From: Ariolimax columbianus
Taxonomy: Eukaryota; Mollusca; Gastropoda; Stylommatophora; Arionidae
Direction of reading: 5' to 3'
Assembly (NCBI GenBank): GCA_036924085.1
Contig: JAVGWX010000007.1
Coordinates: 102,346,736-102,410,735 of the forward strand
DNA length: 64,000 nucleotides
Part shown: positions 10,923 to 22,670 of the stretch, in pieces
How the letters are laid out: the number at the start of each line of letters is the position of its first letter
How positions within the stretch are numbered: the stretch's first letter is position 1
Position numbers and translations under genes: made by a program
Notes under the pieces: model-generated
Database searches by the model: none
What the model saw: only the letters and a program-made list of their open reading frames with translations
What the model was told of the DNA's origin: nothing

Positions 10923-12277
10923 ACTACTGAAGAGTTACCAGCATCACCAAAGGCAGTGCGCAGGTGCGTAGATTAAATGTCAATAGAGAATAACAAAAAG
11001 TCTGGACACTACAGAGCTATACCTTCCCGATGTCTAGTAAGCCACAAAATGAAAACCACCCATAAACGTGCTACTAATAGCCAAATGAAAGTCCCAAAGC
11101 CAAACCAGGCAAATTAGGAGACATCATCTACTTAGGAACGTCCAGATGGATTAGCAAACATAATTATATCTTTTAGCTACCTGGCACGAGACGTTCTACT
11201 GCCATATTGAATACCAGGATTAGAGTATTCCATTAAATTGTGAATACGCAATGCTTGATGTCAGACAGACAATGACAACGCGACTTGTAATAAATAAAAT
11301 GCTTATCACAGAATCTTTTTGTTCTGCCATCCTGGCTGACTGTTATTGTATTAAATCCTCCTTTTTAGTCTATGTTAAGGCAGGCGAAATGCTAAATTCA
11401 ACTTGGCACTGAAACACTGGGGAATTTGGCCATATGAGACCTTGAACCTTCTAGATGGCCCACAGCCGAGCCCAAATAACGACAAGATAGGAATCCAATC
11501 ATACACTGGCAATAAATTCTTTCTATGCATTACTTTACATTTTACTTAACTTTGTAGACCATTAAAAAAAAGGCAGTTCTGAGCATGGTATTTGCCATTT
11601 TTATAATTACAAAGGGGAGATAATTTTGGCTACGTCTGGTCCACTTTTTGTACATAACCGCATGTGAATGGAGGTAATGCGCTTTCTAAATGGAGGTTTA
11701 TGTAATGTGTGGGTTTGAGCGTATGTTTGTTCATGGCTCGTTGTATAGGAAGGGGGCTGGGGCGCTCGTGTGTGGGCGTTTGTATGTGTATGTCTAGGTG
11801 GGTTCTTGTGTGAGGGTTTGAGCGCGTTTGTTCGTGGATTGTTGTATGTAAAGAGTGTTGGTGTGGTTGCACTTTTGTGAATGCAACACACGGATAAGAA
11901 TTCAGAATTCTGACACGAACAATTCAAGCAATCAATCCTAGGGCAGGTTAGATACCCATTAAATGCAGTACTATAGCCGACAATGTCGCCAGGGATGGAG
12001 TGTTAGAAACTTTAGGGTAAGAGATCGCAGCGTTTTATGAAGTAAGTGACCAATGCCCTGTCCTAACTGTAAGCCAGGTTACCATTTTCAGTTGTGTAAA
12101 TTAGATAGGAAGTGAATCTGATAGCTTTTCCGTGACAAACAAGAGCAATGAGTATGCTAGCACTCAGACAGTCAAAGAGTTGAGACCGTCCGTACCTTGA
12201 AATAAAATGTATGATTTATGCGTGCACGGGGGCGTGAGTGTCTGCAGCATTGCGTGGTGAGAGGCAATATGACACAA
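10923..12277. other. Unassigned spacer with a GT-rich stretch
   Basis: Between about 11690 and 11875 the plus strand is rich in GTGTG and GGGTTTGAGCG-type words, giving Thr/His/Pro-rich minus-strand ORFs (11607-11927, 11630-11872) that I consider low-complexity artefacts. Nothing else recognised. Confidence 0.45.
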
Positions 12278-13542
12278 TTCTCACCTGTAGAAGGTGGAAA
12301 GTTGATCCTTGGACTAAGTCATCTCACCTGTAGCAGATGGAAAGTTGATTCTTGGACTAAGTCATCTCACCTGTAGCAGATGGAAAGTTGATCCTGGAAC
12401 TAAGTCATCTCACCTGTAGAAGGTGGAAAGTTGATCCTGACACTAAGTCATCTCACCTGTAGAAGGTGGAAAGTTGATCCTGACACTAAGTCATCTCACC
12501 TGTAATAGGTGGAAAGTTGATCCTGACACTAAGTCATCTCACCTGTAATAGGTGGAAAATTGATCCTGGGACTAAGTCATCTCACCTGTAGAAGGTGGAA
12601 AGTTGATCCTGACACTAAGTCATCTCACCTGTAAAAGGTGGAAAGTTGATCCTGGGACTAAGTCATCTCACCTGTAGCAGGCCAAAAGTTGATCCTGGGA
12701 CTAAGTCATCTCACCTGTAGAAGGTGAAAAGTTTATCCTGACACTAAGTCATCTCACCTGTAGCAAGTAGAAAGTTGATCCTAGCACTAAGTCATCTCAT
12801 CTGTAGAAGGTGGTAAGTTGATCCTGGGGCAAAGTCATCTCACATGTAGAAGGTGGTAAGTTGATCCTGGGACAAAGTCATCTCACCTGTAGAAGGTGAA
12901 AAGTTTATCCTGACACTAAGTCATCTCACCTGTAGAAGGTAGAAACTTTATCCTGACACTAAGTCATCTCACTTGTAGAAGGTGGTAAGTTGATCCTAGC
13001 ACTAAGTCATCTCACCTGTAGAAGGTGGTAAGTTGATCCTGGGATAAATTCATCTCACCTGTAGAAGGTGGTAAATTGATCCTGGGACTAAGTAGTCATC
13101 TCACCTGTAGAAGGTGAAAAGTTTATCCTGACACTAAGTCATCTCACCTGTAGAAGGTGGTAAGTTGATCCTAGCACTAAGTCATCTCACCTGTAGAAGG
13201 TGGTAAGTTGATCCTGGGACAAAGTCATCTCACCTGTAGAAGGTGAAAAGTTTATCCTGACACTAAGTCATCTCACCTGTAGAAGGTGGAAAGTTGATCC
13301 TAGCACTAAGTTATCTCACCTGTAGAAGGTGGTAAGTTGATCCTGGGACAAAGTCATCTCACCTGTAGAAGGTGGAAAGTTGATCCTGGGACTAAGTAGT
13401 CATCTCACCTGTAGAAGGTGGAAAGTTTATCCTGACACTAAGTCATCTCACCTGTAGAAGGTGGAAAGTTGATCCTAACACTAAGTCATATCACCTGTAG
13501 AAGGTGGAAAGTTGATCCTGGGACAAAGTCATCTCACCTATC
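12278..13542. repeat. 43-bp minisatellite, about 29 copies
   Basis: The unit contains CTCACCTGTAGAAGGTGGAA and AGTTGATCCTGACACTAAGT. Units vary between GGTGGAAAG, GGTGGTAAG and GGTGAAAAG and between GACACT, GGGACT and AGCACT. Successive sets of three to five unit types recur, suggesting higher-order structure between about 12830 and 13430. Two units carry a three-base TAG insertion (AGTAGTCATC near 13090 and 13395) about 300 bp apart, further evidence of a multi-unit duplication. Confidence 0.95.
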
Positions 13543-13920
13543 CACGTAGGGAGTTGACGGCGTGGGTGGGGGGGGGGTGCAAACCTATGTCACAGCCATT
13601 GCCTTCATTTATCAGTGTTGATTCCCATGTGGAGCATAGGTCTGCTATAGGTGCTCTTCATATGTTCATAGTATGTACCGTTTTCTTGAGTTTCGTCCAT
13701 CAGAGCTCTTAACTTCCTCCTCGATCGTTCGTCTCTAGGGGCTCCTTGGCCTTTCTATCCATCTCTTTCCCTGTGTGTTCCAATCAGTTCCATCTAGTTA
13801 TGCTGTCCTGATTCTTTAAGAGAGTGTGTCATATTTATCTCCACTTTCGCTTTTCAATGCCCTGTACCATTAGATATTGCAATGTGCGTGTCTGTCTTTA
13901 CCTCTGGTCATATAACACGA
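13543..13920. other. Unassigned spacer with a G9 run
   Basis: A run of about nine G at 13568-13577. No gene or element recognised. Confidence 0.45.
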
Positions 13921-15000
13921 GCCCCTGACTAGTAGAATTGGGTAAACTTCTATTTTTAGTTCCTGACTCTAATAGAACTTGACAAACCTTTAGTATTTTC
14001 AGTACGTGACTTTAATAAAACTGGGCAAACCTTTGTATTTTCAGTTCGTGGCTCTAGTAGTGCAGGGCAACCCTTCGTATTTTCAGTCCGTGACTTTAAT
14101 AGAAGTGGGCAAACCTTTGTATTTTCAGTTCGTGGCTGTAGTAGAACTGTGTAAAACTTTGTATTTTCAGTTCGTGGCTGTAGTAGAACTGTGTAAAACT
14201 TTGTATTTTCAGTCCGTGACTTTAATAGAATTGGGCAAACCTTTGTATTTTCAGTCCGTGACTTTAATAGAATTGGACAAACTTTTGTATTTTCAGTTCG
14301 TGACTGTAGTTGAACTGGGCAAACCTTTGTATTTTCAGTTCAGGGCTGTAGTAGAACTGTGTAAAACTTTGTATTTTCAGTTCGTGGCTGTAGTAGAACT
14401 GTGTAAAACTTTGTATTTTCAGTTCGTGGCTGTAGTAGAACTGGACAAACCTTTGTATTTTCAGTTCAGGGGTGTAGTAGAACTTGGCAAACCTTTGTAT
14501 TTTCAGTTCGTGGCTGTAGTAGAACTGGACAAACCTTTGTATTTTCAGTTCGTGGCTGTAGTAGAACTGGGCAAAACTTTGTATTTTCAGTTCGTGGCTG
14601 TAGTAGAACTGGGCAAACCTTTGTATTTTCAGTTTGTGGCTGTAGTAGAACTGTGCAAACCTTTGTATTTTCAGTTCGTGGCTGTAGTAGAACTGGGCAA
14701 ACCTTTGTATTTTCAGTTCGTGGCTGTAGTAGAACTGTGTAAAACTTTGTATTTTCAGTTCGTGGCTGTAGTAGAACTGGGCAAACCTTTGTATTTTCAG
14801 TTCGTGGCTGTAGTAGAACTGGGCAAACCTTTGTATTTTTAGTTCCTGGTTGTAGTAGAACTGGGCAAACCTTTGTATTTTTAGTTCCTGGTTGTAGTAG
14901 AACTGTGTAAAATTTTCTATTTTTAATATGAATCTGTTGTTGAACTGGGAAAACCATTTATGATTTCAATCCATACTTCTGTTGTTGAACTGGGTAAACA
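13921..15000. repeat. 42-bp minisatellite, about 25 copies
   Basis: The unit contains TTTGTATTTTCAGTTCGTGG and CTGTAGTAGAACTGGGCAAA. Its plus-strand translation repeats LYFQFVAVVELGKP over 278 codons (14006-14842), and the minus strand is also open (14466-14957), because 42 is divisible by three. Edge units are the most diverged. The TTTTCAG word in each unit resembles a 3' splice site, but there is no gene context. Confidence 0.94.
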
Positions 15001-16149
15001 GATATAAGAAGTAACATAAAGGAGCCGACGTGACGTGTTACATGTCTGATGCATGACTTCCGGTTTCTGTAAGGTGCAGATGGCTAATTCCATTCCGCCC
15101 TTTTTGATCTTTCCAAATATTTAGCACGCTATCTATTGTGTACTGTGTCTACTGGAACGTATCCGTGTCGAGGATTGAACACTGCTTCTTTGTCGGGCGA
15201 ATATTGTCAGAAATTGGTACAATAAACACAGTACATGAACATCAGAGACCAACAACGAATGTTGTTTAAAACTTGACTAAGCAGGGTTTTCAGGGGACCA
15301 GTAACCTCATCATGTCAGTTAACTGCCACTACTGTATCAGCCCGTGTAGACCTTTGTCTCAGATATTCCACAACAATCGTGGGCGTATGCTCCCCCTTAT
15401 ACACGCGATACAGGAATAAGAAAACGTGTGGGCAATGAAGATCGTCTTGCGCTACATGTAATCGGCTTGTGCCTTTCAGGCTGTCTGCTTGTACGGCTCT
15501 GTTGTTGTTGTTGTTGTTGTTTAGAATGCCAACAATGAGTAGGTTTACTCTTTTGTGCGTCCTGAAAAATGGCGGGTTGCAGTAGCTTTCCTCACATCCC
15601 GAGCGTGCTGATGAAGGTGGACCGAGGTCTTCCAGGCGACTGTACTTTGCGTGGCTTCATCTGCGTGTCGCTAACTACAATGGGGATCACGTCGATCTCT
15701 CACCTTGTTAGACAGGCTGCCATGAAACCAACTTATTTCCAGGAAGGGCTACGAGGAAGCCAATGTGAGGGTCTTGGTCAGTTTATTTTGCCTGACCAGA
15801 CCTTAGTCTTCCTCCCTGTATGGCTCTGTATAGGGAGGTGTTTAGGCACAGCTCGGCCCCTGTTACAGGTTGACCACCAAAATAAAAACCGATCAATCGA
15901 GGCCCTTGAATATATTTTATTTTTCCACATACAAGTACTGAGAGACAGAGTGGTTAGAGTTATCTTATCTGGTTGTAAAGGGACAGTGTATAAAGCAACA
16001 ATAGAAAGACGTGCATCAGATGCACGAGTCATAGTCGTGCAGTGAAACCTCCAACACTTCATCACCTAGGGCATGTCTGCTGCGGTACAGTTTTCCTTAC
16101 CTCTACCTTCATAATCCTTTGGGCTTTTTTATATCCCTGGTCAAGTAGA
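15001..16149. other. Unassigned spacer with (GTT)n and a weak ORF
   Basis: Has a (GTT)n tract at about 15501-15520. A 158-codon plus ORF (15569-16045) overlaps a 95-codon minus ORF. The protein has no recognisable domain, no signal peptide and no splice context, so I do not call it. A short perfect stem, CGTGCATC/GATGCACG, lies at about 16012-16028. Confidence 0.4.
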
Positions 16150-16448
16150 AATAGTTAGTCAATGAGCCCCTAATTGACTGTTTTACCGAATTGTGAAATA
16201 GTCAATGAGCCATTAATGGACAGTTTTACAGAATTTTGAAATAGTCAATGAGCCATTAATGGACAGTTTTATAGAAATGTGAAATAGTCAATGAGCCATT
16301 AATGGACAGTTTTACAGAAATGTGAAACGGTCAATGAGCCATTAATGGACAGTTTTACAGAAATGTGAAATAGTCAATGAGCCATTAATGGACAGTTTTA
16401 CAGAAATGTGAAATAGTCAATGAGCCATTAATGGACATTTTTACAGAA
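16150..16448. repeat. 43-bp minisatellite, about 7 copies
   Basis: The unit contains TAGTCAATGAGCCATTAATG and GACAGTTTTACAGAAATGTG. The first unit has CCCCTAATTGACTG in place of the consensus; the later ones are nearly identical. Confidence 0.93.
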
Positions 16449-16904
16449 ATGCTAACTAAAATAATTTACAGCACAACCATCTGCCACCATTTTCTGTTTA
16501 CTTTCATTGAGAGGTGATTTCTCTTAATATCAGTAATTAAAGGACATCAGTTGATCTCATTTCTCCTTCTTGAGTATCTGGTTGAAGTTCCCGTTTTGGT
16601 GGATTGTAGATACTGTACGTCACACGGTGAGTTCTCATTGCTGGTCGTTCTAGATATGAAAGCAAGTCCTTCCACAACATCAGCGGCCCAAACTTTGAGC
16701 AACACGGCAGTGGGACTAGGCATGAGAGAGCTCTAAACCAAATATAGACACAGAAACTTAGCTTGCTGGAACCCTCGTCTGTGATGGCAAGCATAGAATC
16801 ATTTCTTCCCGTTGGCTCTCAGGCCTCCAGTTGAATCTACGGATCGACTGTATTGATAATCTGATGATATTGGTATATCCATAACCTGAAGACACTGAAT
16901 GTGG
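16449..16904. other. Unassigned spacer upstream of the LINE
   Basis: No recognisable coding or repeated sequence. Opposing short ORFs at 16537-16794 (minus) and 16551-16736 (plus) are not supported by any domain. Confidence 0.45.
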
Positions 16905-17259
16905 ATCCCTGAATGAAGTCATCATTCAAAATGATAGAGTTAAACACTGCTATTCAGAAACTGAAAAACAAGAAAGCTCTAGGAAAATATGGCATCACAA
17001 ATGAAATAATTAAAAACCTAGACCAATGGTCAAGAATAAAACTCCTGAAAATTTTCAATCAATCATGGAGCACAGGTAAGATCCCAGACCAGTGGCGGGA
17101 GGCTATCGTTATCCCCATCAGAAAACCAAAAAAAGGACAAGACAAGCAAGGAAAGCTATAGGCCAATAAGTCTGCTCAGCTGTGTGATAAAAGTCATGCA
17201 AAAAATGGTTAAACGCAGGACTAATAAAACATCTGGAAAAAAACCATCTCCTTCTCAAT

Positions 17260-17814
17260 TCACTGTCAGCCTTTAGGAAAAACCGCAACACAGAAGACCA
17301 ACAACTGTACCTAACCCAAGATATTGAAAATGCATTCCAAGGTAAGGAAAAAGTACTTGCGGTCTTTGTGGATATGGCAAAAGCTTTTGACAAGGTATGG
17401 AGAGAAGGACTCCTCCTAAAACTATTAAACAACAAAATAGAAGGGAGAATGTACAGCTGGATACAAGACTTCCTCCGATACAGAACAGCAAGAGTCAAAT
17501 TAGATGGATCACTGAGCCAACAAGGCGTACCTCAGGGTATCATCTCTCCTACCCTCTTTATCCTGTTCATAAAGGACATAGCGGGAAAACCCCTAAAGAA
17601 AGTATCCAATGCCCTACAAGCTGACGACTTCGCAATGTGGAGTGCTGCAGAACAACTACCAACAGCTGAAAATAGAATGCAGACAGCACTGGACACTGTT
17701 GGAAAATGGGTTACAGATTGGGGATTGCAGATTAACATCTCAAAGACAGTTACAACATGCTTCTCACTGTCCAACACCAAGGAAGTAACAAAACTTATTC
17801 TAAATGGCAAATAG
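17260..17814 (+). pseudogene. LINE reverse transcriptase palm domain (inactive copy)
   Basis: Encodes the RNA-dependent DNA polymerase core that copies the LINE transcript at a nicked target. Visible blocks are RNTEDQQLYLTQDIENAF, the catalytic aspartate in FVDMAKAFDKV, SLSQQGVPQGIISPTLFIL, and the active-site pair in ALQADDFAMW. The canonical F/Y-A-D-D has a preceding Q here, but both aspartates are kept. GLQINISKTVTTCF is the post-palm region. The open frame from 17368 to 17814 (148 codons) ends in TAG, after which homology continues in another frame. Not a host gene. Confidence 0.9.
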
Positions 17815-18339
17815 CTTGTACAAGAAAATACCCCTGGTTATCTCGGAGTTAAAATGGACAAGAGACTCACGTGGAGGGAACACATACAGGAGAACAAAAA
17901 GCAACCAGAAAACTATCCCTCATGACGAAGCTGGTCGGAATAAGCTGAGGTGCAAATAGCAACATCCTCAAAAATGTAAACACTGGCACAGTCAGGCCAG
18001 TACTTGAATACGGCATGACAGCCTGGACCACAGCATCAAAAACAAACACGGAACGCCTAACCAAAATTCAGGTTTTAAGGATAATAACAGGAGGAATGAA
18101 GACTACACCAATCCAAAAAATGGAAACATATACAAATATAAGACCCCTAAATACTGGATGACAGGAAAGAGTGCTGACACATAGTGAAAAGATGCTACGC
18201 ATGCCTGATCATCCAATGCATATCAAACTAAAACACCCAGTTAAAAATAGGCTAAAGAGAACCAGCTTCATTCATATATCAAACTACCTACACCAAAAAA
18301 TATGGAGAACTAATTCCCAACCAACCTACAGAAATAGAA

Positions 18340-19287
18340 ATGCTTATCAACTGTGAAGAGCCAAGCTGCAACATAAACAACATCGAAATAAGTTCAGAGA
18401 TCCCAGGAATAAGAAGAAAAGACCAACACAGTGTCCACGAGCTGAAAATTTTAGCACAAACAATGATTGAGGAGAAATATAATACCAAGGAATGGACACA
18501 GGTGTACACAGATGGATCAGCAGAGGAGGCAGGCCGAAACGGGGGAGGAGGCATATTCATAAGACACAAAAGTGGAAATATAACAGATGAGGCCCTCCCA
18601 ACAGGAAAGTTGTCCACAAACCTCAGAGCAGAATCGATGGCCCTCCTGCGAGCATTGAAAATACTTCAAACAGAAAGGCAACCTCCAACAAAATTAGCTG
18701 TATTCACGGACTGCAGAGAACTATTAGAGACAATACAAAAAACAAACTACGAACCACTGTTATCGTAGATCAAATCAGAAATGGGAAAACTCCAGAGATC
18801 CTCAACAATAGCGCTCCAGTGGCTACCCTCCTATTGCGGAATCACGGGAAACGAGAGAGCTGATGCTCTGACAAAAGATGGCAGCAAAAAGGCACAATTT
18901 AATCATCGAGTACCATACAGAGAAATCAAGAACATCATCAGAAATCAGTATATACACCAATGGAGAGAAGACAGAAACATAAGCAGTACACCAGACCCAA
19001 TTCACCAACTCAAAAGAAACCAACAAACTACCTTATTTCGCCTGAGAACTGGTCACTGCAGACTACTAGAACATCTATACCGACTGAAGATCTCACACAC
19101 CGATGAGTGCCCATGTGGAACAGGGTGCCAGAACCCTGAGCATATTCTACAAGAATGCCCAATCTATAGGGAAATGAGATGCCAGACCTGGCCAGAGGGT
19201 GCGGAGCTGAGACAAAAGCTGTGGGGCAGCCGCTCCGACCTGGTGAAGACTACAGACTTCATCATGGCGACTGGCCTGCAGATATAG
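18340..19287 (+). pseudogene. LINE RNase H and C-terminal zinc knuckle (inactive copy)
   Basis: The RNase H domain removes RNA from the RNA:DNA hybrid during target-primed reverse transcription. All four acidic residues of the fold are visible: D in QVYTDGSA, E in LRAESMALLRAL, D in AVFTDCRELL, and D in NERADALTKDG. A TAG at about 18766-18768 splits the domain into a 142-codon and a 168-codon frame. The second frame (18781-19287) holds LPSYCGITGNERADALT, the RLRTGHCRLLEHLYRLK block and the CPCGTGCQNPEHILQECP knuckle. One in-frame stop is the only obvious lesion in this half. Confidence 0.92.
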
Positions 19288-19349
19288 CACGACCAAAAAG
19301 ATCCTGAACGTAAAGAAGAAAAAGAGAAGAAGCTCGGAAATGAATAGTG

Positions 19350-19735
19350 GTCCGCCATAGTCTTTGTGCATGACAAGGATAAGAATAGCACCACTGCCAC
19401 ACAGTGAGTATGTCGTAAGAGGCGAATAGCTGTGTGACATGGCATAACACCGGTCATAGTTAAGTGGTTTGTTTAGAGCATCATAGATGTCACCTAACAG
19501 GCTGCGGGTCTTCTTTGCTTTAGTGTTTGAGTCTATTAAGATGGACTCGCACATCGGTTAATCACCCTCCGCGGAACGTGTCCAAACGTACCGGAGTAAT
19601 AAGCTGCTCGGGCCTAGCCCGCTAAGAAGGAAATGCTCCCCCTGGCTACATCCAGCTCATACAAGAGCTGGGATGTGCACGGGGGCATCTGCAACTGTAG
19701 AAGTACAGGTCGACTAACAACTAAGAACAAGAATT
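19350..19735 (+). mobile_element. Short retroposon, uninterrupted copy (family A)
   Basis: Starts just after the LINE tail. Shared with 43425-44198: ATAGCACCACTGCC, GACATGGCATAACACCG, GGGTCTTCTTTGCT, TTTGAGTCTATTAAGATGGA, GGCTACATCCA and GAGCTGGGATG-like words. The word TCGTAAGAGGCGA resembles a conserved stretch I associate with gastropod retroposons; that is a memory-based inference. It has no coding sequence. The element ends in a tail of AAGAAC and AAGAACT words that is greatly expanded here. It serves as the empty-site reference for the CR1 insertion at 43604-44044. Confidence 0.7.
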
Positions 19736-19975
19736 AAGAACAAGAACTAAGAACTAAGAACAAGAACTAAGAACGAGAACTAAGAACAAGAACTAAGAAC
19801 TAAGAACAAGAACTAAGAACTAAGAACAAGAACTAAGAACAAGAACTAAGAACAAGAACTAAGAACTAAGAACAAGAACTAAGAACTAAGAACAAGAACT
19901 AAGAACAAGAACTAAGAACAAGAACTAAGAACAAGAACAAAGAACTAAGAACAAGAACTAAGAACAAGAACTAAG
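19736..19975. repeat. (AAGAACT/AAGAACAAG)n tail expansion
   Basis: About 240 bases of AAGAACTAAGAAC and AAGAACAAGAACT words. The sister element at about 44185-44200 keeps only CTAAGAACTAAGAACA, so this is an expansion of the retroposon 3' tail. Confidence 0.9.
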
Positions 19976-20022
19976 ACGGAATAGTAACGGTGATACCCAT
20001 ATGTGCTTTATTTGTTTCTCCT

Positions 20023-20209
20023 ATGTTGGACTTGAAACACCTTTGTTGGACTTGGAACACCTTTGTTGGACTTGGAACACCTTTGTTGGACTTGGAACAC
20101 CTTTGTTGGACTTGGAACACCTTTCCTGGACTTGGAACACCTTTGTTGGACTTGGAACACCTGTCTTGGACTTGGAACACCTTTGTTGGACTTGGAACAC
20201 CTTTGTAGT
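20023..20209. repeat. 20-bp minisatellite inside the stretched LINE, about 9 copies
   Basis: The unit is CTTTGTTGGACTTGGAACAC. On the LINE strand it begins exactly after AENLLQRC (reference AEHLLQNC), and LINE sequence resumes on the other side as ETNKAHMG (reference DQREQMWP). It is therefore an in-place expansion of the zinc-knuckle region. Confidence 0.95.
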
Positions 20210-20759
20210 AGATTTTCAGCAGCCATTTTATTATAGCCACAAAAACATTAAACAGTACTTTCCATCCTTGGTTTGTTGAACAGATGGTATCTCAGTCTGT
20301 CGTGGGCTGTGCGAAGTCTAAATATTACTATCTGCTCACCTCTGTTGCACTGGTAGCATACGTCATTGGGTTGTTGACTTGAGTGCTCTACTTCCCACTT
20401 GTTCCTGTATCTACACCTGGTAAACATCTTGACCTCTTTATAAGTTATACCTGTATCACTGATGGAGCCTCTACCTTCCCTTGAAAGTGTGTCAGTTTAT
20501 TCATTGTCAAGAATGTCACAACGAGAGTGAGATAGTTTATCTCCCGAGTTTCACTTTTGGTTAGTTTAGGTCTGCATGTTTCTGGCTGCCCGGTGCAGCA
20601 ATCACTGACATCCACATTGAGAAGAGTGTCATCTCTCTGTCTTGTTATCTGTCATTAGAACCTCTGCTGCAGTTTTCAAGGTATGCGTCTCTGCTCTAGC
20701 TGCTTGAAAGTATTCTGGTCGGCACTAATAGCTTTCTTCGTGTACTGTTTTTTCTGAGC

Positions 20760-21056
20760 CATATGTACATGACATCTGTACATGACATCTGTACATGATA
20801 TCTGTACGTGACATCTGTACATGACATCTGAACATGACATCTGTACATGACATCTGTACATGATATCTGTACGTGACATCTGAACATGACATCTGTACAT
20901 GACATCTGTACATGATATCTGTACGTGACATCTGTACATGACATCTGAACATGACATCTGTACATGACATCTGTACATGATATCTGTACATGACATCTGT
21001 ACATGAAGGCTGTACATGACATCTGTACATGACAGCTGTACATGATAGCTGTACAT
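20760..21056. repeat. 13-bp minisatellite inside the stretched LINE, about 22 copies
   Basis: The unit is ATCTGTACATGAC with variants GTACGTGAC, GAACATGAC and GATATC in recurring order, implying multi-unit duplications (about 65-117 bp). On the LINE strand the array begins at TTAGACCCATGTACAG, matching the reference GGACCCATGCATACAC that encodes the RNase H start (W-T-H-A-Y). Confidence 0.93.
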
Positions 21057-21149
21057 GGGTCTAACTGTTGATAGTGTAGCGTTTTTCTGTGTGTTTTACA
21101 GTTATGGCTGTTCTTTCTTTTCCTGTTTGGCTGTTGCCGTTTCTTTCAC

Positions 21150-22670
21150 AATACTGTGAGTGTTTTCTATCTGTTCTGGGAAGTGTAGTGTTTTCTATCT
21201 GTTCTGGAAGTGTAGTGTTTTCTATCTGTTCTGGGAAGTGTAGTGTTTTCTATCTGTTCTGGGAATTGTAGTGTTTTCTATCTGTTCTGGGAAGTGTAGT
21301 GTTTTATATCTGTTCTGGAAGTGTAGTGTTTTCTATCTGTTCTGGGAAGTGTAGTGTTTTCTATCTGTTCTGGGAAGTGTAGTGTTTTCTATCTGTTCTG
21401 GGAAGTGTAGTGTTTTCTATCTGTTCTGGGAGTGTAGTGTTTTCTATCTGTTCTGGAAGTGTAGTGTTTTCTATCGGTTCTGGGAGTGTAGTGTTTTCTA
21501 TCTGTTCTGGAAGTGTAGTGTTTTCTATCTGTTCTGGAAGTGTAGTGTTTTCTATCTGTTCTAGGGAGTGTAGTGTTTTCTATCTGTTCTGGGAAGTGTA
21601 GTGTTTTCTATCTGTTCTGGGAAGTGTAGTGTTTTCTATCTGTTCTGGGAAGTGTAGTGTTTTCTATCTGTTCTGGGAAGTGTAGTGTTTTCTATCTGTT
21701 CTGGGAGTGTAGTGTTTTCTATCTGTTCTGGAAGTGTAGTGTTTTCTATCTGTTCTGGAAGTGTAGTGTTTTCTATCTGTTCTGGAAGTGTAGTGTTTTC
21801 TATCTGTTCTGGGGAGTGTAGTGTTTTCTATCTGTTCTGGGGAGTGTAGTGTTTTCTATCTGTTCTGGGAAGTGTTGTGTTTTCTATCTGTTCTGGGAGT
21901 GTAGTGTTTTCTATCTGTTCTGGGAAGTGCAGTGTTTTCTATCTGTTCTGGAAGTGTAGTGTTTTCTTTCTGTTCTGGAAGTGTAGTGTTTTCTATCTGT
22001 TCTGGGAGTGTAATGTTTTCTCTCTGTTCTGGAAGTGTAGTGTTTTCTATCTGTTCTGGGGAGTGTAGTGTTTTCTATCTGTTCTGGGGAGTGTAGTGTT
22101 TTCTATCTGTTCTGGAAGTGTAGTGTTTTTATCTGTTCTGGGAAGTGCAGTGTTTTCTATCTGTTCTGGAAGTGTAGTGTTTTTATCTGTTCTGGGAAGT
22201 GCAGTGTTTTCTATCTGTTCTGGAAGTGTAGTGTTTTCTATCTGTTCTGGAAGTGTAGTGTTTTCTATCTGTTCTAGGAGTGTAATGTTTTCTCTCTGTT
22301 CTGGAAGTGTAGTGTTTTCTATCTGTTCTGGAAGTGTAGTGTTTTTATCTGTTCTGGGAAGTGCAGTGTTTTCTATCTGTTCTGGAAGTGTAGTGTTTTT
22401 ATCTGTTCTGGGAAGTGTAGTGTTTTCTATCTGTTCTGGGAAGTGTATTGTTTTCTATCTGTTCTGGGAAGTGTATTGTTTTCTATCTGTTCTGGAAGTG
22501 TAGTGTTTTTATCTGTTCTGGCAAGTGTAGTGTTTTCTATCTGTTCTGGAAGTGTAGTGTTTTTATCTGTTCTGGGAAGTGTAGTGTTTTCTATCTGTTC
22601 TGGGAAGTGTATTGTTTTCTATCTGTTCTGGGAAGTGTATTGTTTTCTATCTGTACTGGGAAGTGTAGTG
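21150..22670. repeat. 27/28-bp minisatellite inside the stretched LINE, about 54 copies
   Basis: The unit contains TCTGTTCTGGGAAGTGTAGT and GTTTTCTA; one G more or less makes 28 or 27 bp, so the reading frame drifts and several short plus ORFs (SVFYLFWEC, VFSICSGS types) appear. The reverse complement of the unit reads LHFPEQIEN, resembling the LINE linker HIFPEVVEN into which it is embedded. Confidence 0.95.

Larger units (their letters stand above)
16905..19335 (+). mobile_element. I/Jockey-like LINE: RT, RNase H and zinc knuckle, 5'-truncated and frameshifted
   Basis: This is the longest LINE in the window. Reading order is: RT N-terminal blocks (16913-17161, LKNKKALGKYGITNEII); a frameshifted RPISLLSCVIKVM stretch near 17160-17225; RT palm (17260-17814) with FVDMAKAFDKVWREGLL; thumb (about 17815-18120) with YLGVKMDKRLTWREHI, then VRPVLEYGMTAWTTASK after shifts; a basic linker (18171-18340); RNase H (18340-18960); and a C-terminal CPCGTG(x)EHILQECP knuckle (about 19110-19160). 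The tail reads GAACGTAAAGAAGAAAAAG at about 19309. The endonuclease domain and ORF1 are missing, so it inserted 5'-truncated. Multiple frameshifts and stops make it inactive. It is the in-window reference for the stretched copy at 19976-24365. Confidence 0.93.

Noticed and set aside
15569..16045. 158-codon ORF as a possible gene
   Set aside because: No recognisable domain, an overlapping ORF on the other strand, and no splice or promoter context.
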